Shown: positions 24,971 to 37,514 of the stretch, piece after piece
Position numbering within the stretch: the first letter of the stretch is position 1
How the letters are laid out: each line of letters opens with the position of its first letter
Origin: Beroe forskalii
Taxonomy: Eukaryota > Ctenophora > Nuda > Beroida > Beroidae
NCBI GenBank assembly: GCA_011033025.1
Contig: WFMF01000214.1
Location: forward strand, 225,801 to 289,800
DNA: 64,000 bases
Direction: 5' to 3'
Position numbers and translations under genes: made by a program
The notes under the pieces: generated by a model
Databases searched by the model: none
The model's input: the letters and a program-made list of their open reading frames with translations, nothing else
Told to the model about the DNA's origin: nothing

Positions 24971-25670
24971 TTATGATGAGTACTGTTTCAGTCAATGGAA
25001 CACTGATTCGGTCATGCAAGAGATAGTGAAACGAAACCAATCTCATCTTCATAATTTAACGTTCGTCAGTTACCAGTGCGTACGTTACCATTCAATTAAC
25101 GGTTTGTTACCCGTCAGTTAACACTCACTCTTACAGCCAGTTAACAGTTGGTTTCCGTGTTAAATGACCGTTAACTGGCCGTCCGTTCAGTGACCAGTTG
25201 ATTGATAACAGCCCAAAGTTATTCAACCGAATTTTCAAATTGTCATTTCGATGAATTCAGGTTTAATATGGACTCAAATTTACTCTCTTGATATTTCATT
25301 CAAATGCTGCCAGGACGAAAATGCAAATTTTGATAAATTCAGTAATCATTGGAAGTAGGACTGATCGGTATGATTGAGTAATTGGATATGGGAACGGACA
25401 ATCTGGTGCAGCGCATAATTATCATTTTACTTTCGAAAGACACACGGGGAGCCATTAAATAGAATGTTCAATAAATTAGGAAATATGACAAAACTATACT
25501 GATGATAGCATGATAAAGTCATTATAACGTTTGAAAAAACAGGGTTACATACTTTCGAACATTTCGAACATAGGTCGGTTAGAAGTGCGTACACAAACCA
25601 CACGTAGACACTGGAATAACAAGCAGGTAACACTCGCCATTAGCTCTCCTAATTCAACCCGCTCAGAGCA

Positions 25671-25912
25671 CGTGACCGATTATACGCCACGCCACGGGGT
25701 GGTCACGTGACTATGACATACCGCCCACGTGACATTACGCGCCGCGCACGTCATTCCGGTCAACTAAGTTTAACAATAGATTTAACGTAAGTCATTTGGT
25801 CTGCACGGGTGCTTGGATTCCGGGTCACGTGCAACGGAAATGACAGTCACGTGACAAATATAATCACGTGATGCGCGCGCACGTGGAGCTATTGATCACG
25901 TGACCATTTTAT
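25671..25912. promoter_or_regulatory. CACGTG cluster, copy B
   Basis: The allelic counterpart of 16582-16816. The CACGTG sites are almost all retained although single bases nearby differ (for example gctattgatcacgtgacc against gctatcaatcacgtgacc). Confidence 0.4.
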
Positions 25913-28900
25913 CAAAACCATGAACTGGACTAACCTGTAAAATTCTTATTCGCTATGATCGCTGTCAGAACCGCCCCCTGCAAAAGGATTTCGGTTAGTT
26001 GTGACACACAGACAAAGAAACGAACAGGGGAAATGATACCAATTATATAATGGAGGTTCGATAAGTGCCATAACATACAGGCCAGAAGGGGAGGGACTAG
26101 GGAGGGGCAAGCTTAGGAGCCCTGATTGTATTGTAGTTCAGTAGTTGCCTTGTATATACACTAATTGGGTCATGCAAGAGATAGTAAAACGACATGCAAT
26201 CTCGTCTTTATTATTTAGCGTCCTGAGGAAGTATATACTGTGCTTCATGGATAAAGGAGAGTACCATGCAATGACTGATGTTTATATGAATTACAGGCTA
26301 AATTACTGCACCAGCCTGGCTGAGTCATGAGACCTGACTGCTTCATGAGAGTCAGGGGATTAGAATAAAGTGTCCCTAACTCCAGGAAACGTCAAATGGT
26401 CACTGGAGATTGGTGGTGGAAGTGGTTCTTTAACAATAGACACGATCTGGTGGCGAGATTAACGCCAATCATTAGCTCATGTAATCGTATATTTGTCAAA
26501 TAAATTAAATATATCGCGGACCTACTTGACTCTTACAGAATTATTATTAATAGATGTACATGATATATTGTTTGTGGTCAATTATTAAATCGTTTAAGTG
26601 CGTCTAACTGGTTGCAGCGCAGAGCGTGCCCAGCCCACTCAATGATCCGTAGAGCTCGATGTGATACGCACCCGTGCCCGAGCAAATGCTGAGTCACTAA
26701 TACTTCATTCTAAACCCTGATAATGACGTCACGCTGTTGCTTGAGTTATAGCGTGCTATGCTTCAGTGTATCCGGAGGTTTGAGCTATTCTCAGGGATTA
26801 AAATCGGATAATTACCCAATACCAGCCTTCCTTTCATGAGAATTTCCCATCAATTTCCCATGTCAACTTCTAGGCATTAGTCAGCGGTGAAATAATGTGA
26901 TCGAACCAAATAGTTGCGATTATAATAATTCTGCAGTTGGCACTTGGTGGTTATAGCGTCAGTTGTCACAATGAATCGGATAATGGACTTGGAAAGGCTG
27001 CCACCGAAATCTCCATTCGATTATTCGAATTCTCTAAAGTATCAACTTTAAAGCTAGATTAAATGCCAACTTTTCCTCCACACACTATTCCAATTACCAT
27101 TCTCAGTATATCTTCATAATACATGCCAGATGCCAAATACCTTGATTCATGCCCCACGGTAAGAACATACTTATCCTTATCCTGCTCAGATTTATCCTTA
27201 TCCTGATACCCGATAACACGGCAGTTGGTATATAGGAGCAGGGAAACACTGTATATATTTGGACAATACGAATTTAAAGAGACCAACAACACCTAGTAAC
27301 AGTCTGAGATAATTGGTAAATAACGACATGTCTCCGTGCTAAACGGAGAGAGGAATCGGGAAACACAACAAATACCCAGCCTCTGACATCCCCACTCTAA
27401 GAATCGCAATTTTCATAACATCCATCAATAAATCAGCGACAATTCAAGGCCAAGGTGACTTCCATTAACAGTATAAAATTTGATTCGAGACACCAAACAG
27501 TTATTTGACCTCTTAAGGCATAAGATTCAGAAATCGCGAAATTAAAGATAATTTATCGCAACACAATGAAATTATTTATGCATAACACTTTTGCGCGCAT
27601 TACGCAAAAAAAGCTTTCGCCATAACTTGCAAAATGGTTAAAATTTTCGATTTTTCTAAATTTCTTTCGTAATTCGTGAATGTGTGATTAGTAAGGCATA
27701 CAAACGATGCTTGAGTGTGCGAGATGGTTTTAGTACGATTGATATTTGAGTCATCAGGATTGAGGAATTCTCAGAATTCTCAAGCAGCTAATGGTCATTA
27801 CAAATAGTAGAGAGATTAGCTGAGAAAATTACTAGGGCAATGATGCAGAACATTTCTCTTTTCGAAATTGATTAGTGATCATCATTATTTCAGCCTATGG
27901 CGGTCAAAAATTCGCAGGACAAAATGAAGGGGTATTCAGAGAATTGACCAAAACCCGCTCAGTCGATACAATGAAAGCACTCCCGAGCACACCAATATAT
28001 ATTGTAACCAAGCTACCAAAGTATATAATTTCACCAAAACGAGTGAAATCATGCAATAATAAATCGATTTTCTAGTTATCAAATTACGACTAACCTGAAC
28101 AGTATACGTGTAATATAATTCACGAGAACGGTGATCCCGATTAAACGCAGGTTTACATATATATTGAGCGCGTAAAACGAATCTGCGGTGGTTATATATT
28201 GGCTGTTTACGGTATAAGTACCTCCTATCCGAGCTACATTGGGCTTAATTACTCGTTTATGTGTGTAGTGAGGCGATGCCTTAACTCGGCAGCAGTTCCT
28301 CCACCTGTGGTATCTCCCCTTTACAGCATGCTGAGAGAGTACTCCTTCCCTCAAATGGGAGGAGATAGAGCAGGGATGGAAATATTACTCTCTCTAATAT
28401 ACAATGGGTATTTATCTGTAATATAGTTTCATGATACAGCATTGCTCAAGGGCCGGGATAACGACCATTAACTGGGTCAGCATGTGGTGGGTTTTCAGAG
28501 TTTTGTGCGACTTTCTGGCGCCAAGGCCTGACCAGTGACCACACCCAAAGGACCAATGACCATTAAATTGAGACTCAATGAGGCTTAGGTCAATGAAACA
28601 TGGGCAAAATACCATGCTATGCCCAGAGCCGATTTGATGTCGACTTCATGTAATTTCGATACAATGATGCGGAATGTGAACACAATGCAATGCTGAATGA
28701 AAATGATATAGACACTATGGAAAACGGTTTGTAATGATTTGGAGACAAGGACGTTAAAGGGCTCAGGGGTCCGAGGTAGATTCCCGGATTTTCTATTGTT
28801 TCTCATAGAGGTGAAAGCCAGCTACCAGTAGGTCTTTACCGCATCAAAAATATCATTCTTGGCCGAATTTATGAACTTTCTAAATCGCGATTTCAAGCGA

Positions 28901-29208
28901 TATATTCGAAACTGCAGGAGAAATAATTTTCAAAGTTGATTTTCGGCAAATAGCATTTGAAGCTCGTGCGCGTACTGTCATTACAGGCGAAATCGTGATT
29001 TGAAATATTCATAATTCTGGCCAGGGACAATATATTTCGATGTGATAAAAACGTACTGGTAGCAGGCGTTCTCGGTTTCCAACCAGAAACAACAAAAACC
29101 TAAAATAGACCTTGGACCCCCCGGCCCGCTTAAGATTATTTACCATGATTTCCTGCCCCCCTGAGACCCTGGGGCACGATTATAATGCAATAGAGTATCG
29201 GCTACCTT

Positions 29209-29328
29209 GTTGATGGTGCGGTGATTCTCCATGGTGTTCTCTAGTCCGACTATAGACAGAGGTTCTCTAATCCTACTAAATACTACTCCGGCACGAGCTC
29301 GAGCAAATGTGAGGCCAGCCACCTTGAT
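29209..29328 (-). CDS. Possible internal exon, unrecognised
   Basis: On the minus strand an AG (after gtatcaag) opens a frame reading AGLTFARARAGVVFSRIREP, then LSIVGLENTMENHRTINK, which ends at AAG|GTAGCC. The residue mix is gene-like, but I do not recognise the family. The allelic copy at about 21590-21700 is corrupted and cannot confirm it. No neighbouring exon with matching phase was found. Confidence 0.3.
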
Positions 29329-30995
29329 ACACCGTATATATCGTTATTAATGAAGTGTCCGTATCACATGATGAAATGTCACAATCCGCCAGCAGGATTA
29401 TTATACGCTCCGTTCGAAGATTAGACGATTCCGTGTGTCATAAATTCATCATTTTAAGTTGTGATAATGACGTCATTCCCATCCTCCTAATAAATGCCAA
29501 ATGTTGACCGGGATTTAAGTGTGTTTACGAGGGAAGTCCGGGTGATTGTTAAGGGGCGGCTGCCTTCTCATTAATTAAATACTCGGATTGACGTCCCTAC
29601 CACGTGTCTGACACCTCACAGAGTGACAAGGAAAGAGAGGCGTGAGGAAAGTGGGCAGTGGAAAGTGGCGTCATTATCAGGGGTTAGAATAGTGAACTAA
29701 CGCCATCTAACCCACTATCACCCGCCCGCGATACGTAATCACTAATCAATAAGGGACCCTATTTAGCATTTCCAATCCAATCTTACATGCGTCACAAGTC
29801 CATAATTCATGTGATTGTCATGATGCATATGAATTGATTTATATATGCCCATGAATTTGTCACATTTGACACATCGCTCGAGCGTATGATGCCATGTTCA
29901 TTATTACAGCTCTTGAGCACTGTGGAAAGCGATTCTTATCATCTTCATTATCAGCACTTGAAGGTGGGGCTACGAAACTCTGATGAAACGTGGAAAACGA
30001 AAGAAGTCTTCATCCAAGGGCCTCAAATTATGGAAATATAATAACCGTGGTAGTCGTTGGGAAATTATTGAGATGAATCCTTCGAAGAGTCAAACATATT
30101 ACCATGATCATCGTTTGAAGTGGATTGGAGAATCATTCACTGTATTCTGATGTAATGTGTTGCTAATAACAACCATAAAACATGGTTTCGAATAGATAAA
30201 GACGGAAATCCCAGGAGAATTGTTCAAATGTTTTTAACTTAGATAACGTGGTATCGAATAGATGGGAATCCACGCTGAATTATCTACAGCATTCTGAGTT
30301 GCTTGTGTTGTTAATAACAACCAAATAAAATGGAAATCCCATGAGAATTCTTTGCAGTACTTTGTCTAATGCGTTGTTAAAATAGTTGTTTGTGAATCCT
30401 CACTAGTGTTGTTGTATGTGTTAATCTCTTTGATTTCGTGAGGATTACTGGAAGCCCCGCAAGGTACTTCTCGTAGTTAATTTATTGCCTGCAAGTTATA
30501 TAATAATCATCTGCAGATGGCACACTAATTAGTAATTAATGATTCACAACAGCCGTGGCACGCCCTTTGATATTGTTAATTGTACCCATATTGCTATACG
30601 ACACTATTCAGTGATATTAAACTATTCAGCGTTTGTTCAGGTAGTCTGTTGGATAAGTTCAGTAATCTGAATTTCTGGGTTATAACGAACAGAGTAGCAT
30701 AACAGAGTAGCATAACATAGCATGGAAACGTGATGAAAGAGACTATGATTCTCATCCATATTGTGCTTCCCCCTTGAAACACCCTTCCTTGTCTATCACT
30801 AAAAAGTCAAGAGCAACCGTATGTTTACGTCATGTGAAGAACCACAAAATTCTGGTGTGAGCGGATCGCTCAATTTACCAAAGAACCTTCCTTACCTTAC
30901 TCCCCTGCGTCAATCATCCATTTACCTCAGACTGTACTACAATAAACCCATAATTATGGGAGATTTCCTACTTTCCTAGAACTCAAGAAACTTAC

Positions 30996-31100
30996 CAAGT
31001 CCGTTGTAGCCATCACAAAGCACGCAGCGGTGGAATGGTCGATAGAAGGTCAAGAAACAACGATCACAACAACCAAGTAGCCATAAAATGGTGGCCGACT
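30996..31100 (-). CDS. Possible exon with a ZZ-like zinc finger
   Basis: 105 bp on the minus strand between a CAG acceptor and a CTTG|GTAAGT donor, phase 1 on both sides. It encodes a segment with CCDRCFLTFYRPFHRCVLCD. The C-x2-C, ten residues, C-x2-C spacing is that of ZZ-type zinc fingers, but the next expected cysteine is a leucine. The counterpart in copy A (about 23175-23275) is corrupted. A larger minus-strand gene may run through copy B. Partner exons could not be joined. Confidence 0.4.
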
Positions 31101-31716
31101 CTGACTTAGGAGATTCCTATTATATACGCAGGTTAATTATACTTCAAATTATGGGTAATTAGACTACTTCTAATATTTAAAACGGTAATATTGCAGATTA
31201 TGTGTAACATAATAACGGAAAGATCCATGCAACATCATAAACATGGCGACTCTCAATTTGGATTAATGAAGAGAAGAATCGTACAAACTACAAAGGAACA
31301 TGATTTCAAAGTTGTAATAGGGAAATGAAACAATTCGCTCACGGAAGACCGGAAGTATTCAAAAGTGAAACGGCATACCAAAAAGTGGCCCTACTGGAAC
31401 GATAATTCCAACAAACTTTTTATTGCCTATTATATTGTGACTCTTGGCAGGCAATTTGTAAAATGTACTATGCAGCGTGTATATTTGAAGAGCTGAGGAG
31501 TAGGTTGAGACGAATTGATGAAATAGTCACTGAGAGTTATTCAAAAGATGAATCTCATAATATCGACAAAATGATGATTGTCTATGCATACTCAAGAATC
31601 AAGGCCAACAGACCAGCACAATCCGTATAATATTAGTACGCAGCGCTTAGAGTACACTTTAAGAAAGGCTCGTATGAAAGCCCAGGAAAGCTTAACTAAC
31701 TGTTGTGAGTCAGAGC

Positions 31717-31770
31717 ACATACATACATACATACATACATACAAACATACATACATACATACATACATAC
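31717..31770. repeat. (CATA)n microsatellite
   Basis: Tetranucleotide acat/cata repeated about 13 times with one aaac interruption. It lies where homology between the two allele copies ends. Confidence 0.95.
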
Positions 31771-31779
31771 TAGTACGTT

Positions 31780-34400
31780 TTGGAACTAACTGCAAGACAG
31801 TGCTCGACAAGTTTCCGAGGAAACGAGGAGCGAAATACAAAGTACCAAGTAAAACGATCGGGTTCCAACTCAAAGTTTCATGTACTTACGTACAATCTTC
31901 AGGGATGTTCCCAACTGGGCAATAATTACGGAAATGACATAATGGTATTACTCCTTTATAAAATCACACCAAACCCAATTTCTCATAAAAACTAAAATCT
32001 AAGACATGGGAAGTATTTTGGAACGAATTATGGCAGTTGCTGTGTCGTAAATTTAATTAACTTAAAACGGTCGTTCAATTTATAAAATTATTTGTCAGAT
32101 TAAAATCAATGAAAATACCAAAACACTGCTTCTCAAGCTGAAAATGACGACAATACGTAGTACCTATAATAATGCGTCTGCGATCGTCGATGTCATAATT
32201 TCTACTGTGAGGGCCAGCTAAGCTGGCGCCGTCACATGATACGTCTAGCATCTTAGCGTTTTTCCATGAGAGAATGTCATTGTCGGAGTTATATATAGTG
32301 TGTACCTTGTGATCTTCGTATTCACTGTCAGCATTAAACACCGTGCTTCACTTACTCACTAAGGCGCTTTAGGTACTTCGGTAGGTAGTAGCAGCTTTTA
32401 CCTATGTAAGTATGTACCAGCTGAAGTAGTAAGTGTGCAAATAATTAAGTGCAGGAGGTAAATACTGTAATGTGCTCATCGGTCGAAAGTAATGGCCTCC
32501 CTTGTTTCCCCCTCTAGACGTTAACGTCTAAAAGAAGGTCAAGGGACATGGCTCCATTATCGTATTTAGTCCCCAATTTGAATGGTTGTTCCTATAAGAA
32601 AACTTTCAGCACATGAACATAGGGCAACATTCTGCTATTTCTGCCGTGGTGCTTACTAAGTTCCTACGTGTTTCTTTCGATCCAAGAGCCCACAAACGCC
32701 TTATGGGCATCAGGAGCTGTTTCAAAGCATATATCGTCAGCATGGGTTACCCATAGGATGCGAGTTTGAAAGCAATAATTATTGCTATTTAATGCTGCCA
32801 ACTTTAGTTGAGTTACTTCCTACTCCAATGGATAAACAAACTGATCTGCATATTCACTGTCCTACATTCATACATTCATAGTCCTGAATAAGCTGCTGTT
32901 CACCTCAATAATATGCTGTGGAATTAACTGCGGTAAAGCTGTGACTTCAAAATATGAATTCAATTGAATTTTTGGTACCGCTGTTCACCAAACACAATTC
33001 GCCGAAGTTCGCTTACTTCCGCTACGAATTCTTTGAACTCCGGATATGAATTCATAAGTAGACCATAAAATGGAGTTCACCTAATTCATTCAGCGAGAAT
33101 TCATGATGCAAATGAACCGTTGATCAAGTTCACCTGTATTTAATGTGAAGAAGCGTTCCTATGAATTCATTGCACCTCGCCACAAACTTATATGATATTT
33201 TCCCCAAAACCGAAAAGGATTTGGTTGTATTTGTCCGCGACGGTTTTTCAAGCGTTCTTTACTTTACAACCCGTGAGAAAGAACGCGGCGGTTAAACTAA
33301 AAACTGCGGCGTTAGGATGATAAGCCTGTTAATTGTGAGGTGAACATCAATCAAAATTCGACATTAATAATCGACATTAATCTTCGCCATTGTCGACTGT
33401 GGCGAAAATTTCAATTCTATTAATATTATTGACCCTTTGCCAATTCGTGGTGGATTTCAGTGAATCCAGTCAGTTTCTAATAAACTGGTAAACTAATTCA
33501 CTTGAGTTTATTTGAATTCATTGAGCCTCAGCTCATTTTGGAATGATACCTTTAAATGGAGTCATGAGACAGTACATTACTATTTTTAGCTAGAATACCA
33601 GAGCAAGGTAGCAGTCCTCAGTTTAAATTATTCAATTTAATCCTTACAATATATAGGAAAAGTTATGGAAGATGAATAGATGATAGTTGAGCTTGTTTGT
33701 TTTGTTTGAAAACCCACGGTGGGGCACCCATAAGGGCTTTGAAAGTAAATATAATCAGGACAATAAAAATCATTAAAAAACCACATTGACATTGAGATGG
33801 CTGTAAGCCATGTGTTCGCAGTACAGTGCGGCCTGATTGCCACAGTTCAAAGCTTATTCACACATCAAATCAGCACTCTGAAAATCTGAAAGTAAAACAC
33901 ACTCAAACATTAAAATGGGGGATGGGGACTTGGCGGAGGGTTGAGCTTGTAAACATGTTTAAACCTATGCACAATCTAAAGTTTGTGAACCTCAATCAAT
34001 AGCCTTTTACTTGCTATTTACACTGCTTTATTATTAAAACATGTTTTTAACTGAACCTTCGGATATGGAACGAAATCATGACTTCGTAGATACTTAACAA
34101 AAGAAAAGATAATACAAGAAAAGAAACAAATGATTACGACACAACACGAAGCAACAAATAATCGTACTCATCGTACATTATTAAAGCACTGAAAATAAGT
34201 TACAAACAGAGAAACTAAGAAATGACACTACTCTACTATAGTGATAGAGTTACAACTGATTTGCAAAGTGAAACAAAAGTGAGACTTAGAAAAGTGAGGC
34301 ACACAAACACGCCTTTGATTTTTTTCGCGTTACTCCAGCATAATTTACTAGTGGCTGGACAGTGTACATTTAGGTAATTGTAGCCTCATATATATCTGAG
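31780..34400. other. AT-rich DNA without recognised genes
   Basis: Contains repeated gaattcat words at about 32950-33180 and 33440-33535, with no clear tandem unit. A segment at about 33593-33620 (agaataccag, then caaggtagcagtcctc) recurs at 57401-57430, marking a dispersed repeat. An 88-codon minus-strand ORF at 32075-32341 has no recognisable family. Confidence 0.45.
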
Positions 34401-34713
34401 ATGCAGGAGGAGCGCCACTAAAATTAGCTCCCCACTTAACAACAACATAATACGCCAGCGAGCAGTGTGTCTGGAGCTATATATTTTATTGGAGGTTTAA
34501 TCAAACGTCTGGGAAGCTGGTGGAGTGGTTGTGAGCAGCTGTTGACTGATCAGCAGTCACCCCTCACCGGCCAGACACGGTGTTCACGTGACCGAGCCGC
34601 CGTCCCCCATTGGCTACTCCCTCATTTTACCAGACAATGTCTGGCGGGCTGAATATATATATATATACGTATTATGAGAGCTACTCTATAATTTGCTAAT
34701 TAGGATTCCTGAA

Positions 34714-34890
34714 GATGACGAAGCTACGTGAGAGTAGTAGTAGCGAGAGAATATATATATCAAGGAGCTGCAGCTACTGGACAGAGCAGAAGCAGGAGGA
34801 GCTGCTCTTTGAGATCAGTGCCATGAGGAAAAGGGAGGCTATAATTATCTGGTGTACCCATTGTTGTAGAGATGGAGCTGTCAAGAGATG
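34714..34890 (+). CDS. Possible small ORF or first exon, unrecognised
   Basis: A 58-codon frame starting ATGACGAAGCTACGTGAG (MTKLRESSSSERIY) and ending VKR-stop. It is preceded about 55 bp upstream by a long alternating TA run that could act as a TATA region. The composition is more coding-like than the surroundings. No domain is seen, and it could equally be chance. Confidence 0.2.
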
Positions 34891-35150
34891 AGACACAGGG
34901 GGAGAGAGCTGCAGTTAATATAAGGGGGTGTTAAATCACTACAATGTGAGTTCAACTCACTTATCACATGGAAAAGAGCACCACATTATATATATATTTT
35001 GAAATGGTACATTCCTCGAAATTACAATAATTTGTGGTGTGTGTGTTACCAGACATGATGTAATATATTTGTGTACCATTATATGTGCCATAACAATGGG
35101 CAACACGGTCGGACGTGCCACTTAATGTCATTGTCTTGCCAGACATAAAG

Positions 35151-35302
35151 GTGCGCGACTAGAGAGAGACTTTTGCAATTCGCCACGCGCAGCGTGGTGA
35201 ATTACAATTAGCGCGAACGCAGTGAGTGTCTAATTGCTCATATAGTACGAACGCCAGTGAGTGCTATATGTGAAGATCAAAAGTCTCTCTCTTGGCGCGT
35301 GG
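35151..35302. mobile_element. TIR element with two internal hairpins
   Basis: The ends are inverted repeats: gcgcgactagagagagactt at left, aagtctctctcttggcgcgt at right. Inside are three smaller foldbacks: cacgcgcagcgtg; caatta...taattg around gcgaacgcagtgagtg; and catatag...ctatatg around cgaacgccagtgagtg. The repeated internal motif gcgaacgc(c)agtgagtg suggests tandem duplication of a hairpin. Confidence 0.65.
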
Positions 35303-35954
35303 TTATATAGTATATACACGGCCGATTCGAAGTAAGTTTAATTTGGACAGATTTAGACCCTAGCAGGACACCTTATGAATTATTCATATTAGTCTTCACA
35401 TTTGTGCATTGACTCAAGCATTTTGAAGCTTTTTTGAAGAGGCAGCAATCAGCATAAGAACATAGATTCCATCAAAACGTTCATTTCCATAAACTTTTGC
35501 GAAATCAATGGTACAAACAAATCGAAAAGATACAATCACGAAGTGGATATTAAAGACACACACATTCTCACATTCTCAAGAATCCATTCACATTTGAATG
35601 ATCATTGTACGAGTACAACATAATTGGTAATGTGTAAATCATCAGCAACAGACCAATACATCGGAATGTGAACACTGAAGGACCGACCAAACAAAGTGTA
35701 CAATATCAAAATTGAGAACGAAAGAACTAGGTACCACTCATGGTGTACATCGACATTTGCAATTGCAATTACTCTCAAAAATGTATAGCAGCCACATTCC
35801 ATTCTATACCTGTGTTACGAGCAGACGTCACGTGACATACTTGTCTAACATATAACGGTTTGCAAATGTACACAGTAATTACAATGTGTTGTGTTGATTG
35901 GTATTTGGTGTTCGTTTTTGTGCATGTGTACATTTGCTAAATACAGTAAACGGG

Positions 35955-36060
35955 TCAGGTAAAACAGGGTAAATAAAGGTAAATAAACACTAAACAGGGT
36001 AAATAAACAGGGTAAATAAAAAGGGTAAATAAACAGGGTAAATAAACAGTGTAAGCATGT
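35955..36060. repeat. 14-bp minisatellite
   Basis: Unit aacagggtaaataa repeated about six times with small variants. Confidence 0.8.
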
Positions 36061-36105
36061 TTAATTAAGTTTTGTAACATTCGGTAACTCAGCGTGTCAG
36101 AATCC

Positions 36106-36263
36106 GAATATAAATCTAGAGATGGACTTTCGAAAACTACTGATGGAGTTTTGAAATCTACTGATGGAGTTTCTAGAGAGAGACTTTCGCGCGTGTTTAT
36201 ATAACTCCATCTCTGGTTTCGTAACTCCATCAGTGATGGTTATACGTATACAGCACGCGCGAA
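36106..36263. repeat. Foldback with actccatc motifs
   Basis: Inverted arms ttcgcgcgtg (about 36187) and cacgcgcgaa (about 36254) enclose complementary copies of gatggagttt and aactccatc. Its agagagagacttt start resembles the end of the 35.15-kb element. Confidence 0.5.
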
Positions 36264-37420
36264 AACAACAAGGAGGGATAAAATGTAAAACCCTTGATAT
36301 GAGTCCATCTGAGACGGTTTGTGAATGTTTGAGAGGTCTGAGAATTATCTAATATCGCTAATATCTGGTGATTATAAGAATTAAGATCATACTAGCTCGA
36401 TATTTAGAATATAATGATCTGACAATTTGTTGTGTAGGGATTTTTGAAACTCAGAAGTCCCTGAAAGACGGGAAATAGGTCTCCAGAACACAAAATGGAA
36501 AGAGCTCAGGCCCAAGATTTGTGCAGTTGTGCTCAGCTATACCCTGATTATTTTCTAAATAAATTATACAACACAATTTGCCCAATGGGTTGCCTTGCTG
36601 CAGCATTGTACTTAAAATCGTAAAATTATAGCTGATCAAAACAACAATAAATTACTAATTTTTATGTCTAATGATTCTCGCTTGAAGTTATAGATTTTCA
36701 TCAAAGATTTCATTGAGAAACCAATGTAATTCAAATAAATCACTATCGTAAACAAACTTCATTCTAAAAATATCGGGCGAATGAATAATCTCATCCAGAA
36801 TACGCGATAACGTAAAAGAAGATTTACAGGTCAGAATATTTCTTAGAATTATAAGTTCAGCAGCAGAAAATGACAGATTTATTTACAAAACTTAATGTCA
36901 GCTAAGCATCCTATCATCAAAAATTTTTAAAGTATTTGTAAAATTCGACAGGTATCCCTTTTCGCAAAAATTTTCGATTGGATTATTCTTGACATCAAAA
37001 TAGTATGGTGGTTTTTATGCTACATAATCCTGTAATCCAATCATTATCATCGGATGAATATGAACCTTCTCTTCATTTTTAACTCGAAGCGAATACTGAG
37101 CGGTCATATTAAAGCTGCTCTACATTGGAAGTTCGAACATAGAAATCAATAAGATTCAATAGCTAAAACCATTCAAGCAAAATACATCGGGTGAAATATT
37201 ATACAAATACGATAACGACTTGATGATCTTGCAGCATTCTGACTTGAAATCAGCTATCAGCTCGTAATCTATATCAGCTAAAATCAGGCAATCAGTATAC
37301 ATGTATACAGTATATTTACTCATTCTATGAGCTTATGAGATAAGGGTTCTGATAACATAAGCAAATCACATCTGAATTTGCAGATAAAGCTGCCCACGAT
37401 TCACTATACATGCTGCCCGA
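36264..37420. other. AT-rich intergenic DNA
   Basis: I see nothing coding or repetitive of note apart from a short duplication just beyond it. At 37440-37512 a block of about 47 bp (tcttctccaggggcc, then tcgtataaat) is repeated twice, right after the stop codon of the EF-hand gene. Confidence 0.45.
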
Positions 37421-37514
37421 GAATAAAAGTAATGATGAATCTTCTCCAGGGGCCCTGTTTTTTCGTATAAATATATCTTCTCCAGGGGCCGTGTTTTGTC
37501 GTATAAATCTATCT

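Larger units (their letters stand above)
24248..31713. repeat. Allele or haplotype copy B of the duplicated locus
   Basis: Cleaner version of 15331-23879. It lacks the 1.6-kb element. It has an expanded tract of about 45-49 bp units at about 24823-24970 (ttagggtgggatttgagata repeated three times against once in copy A) and a short extra insertion around 25011-25075 that resembles 26169-26225. Confidence 0.85.

Noticed and set aside
32075-32341. 88-residue minus-strand ORF
   Set aside because: Neither family nor splice partner seen. Length is within chance for this much DNA.
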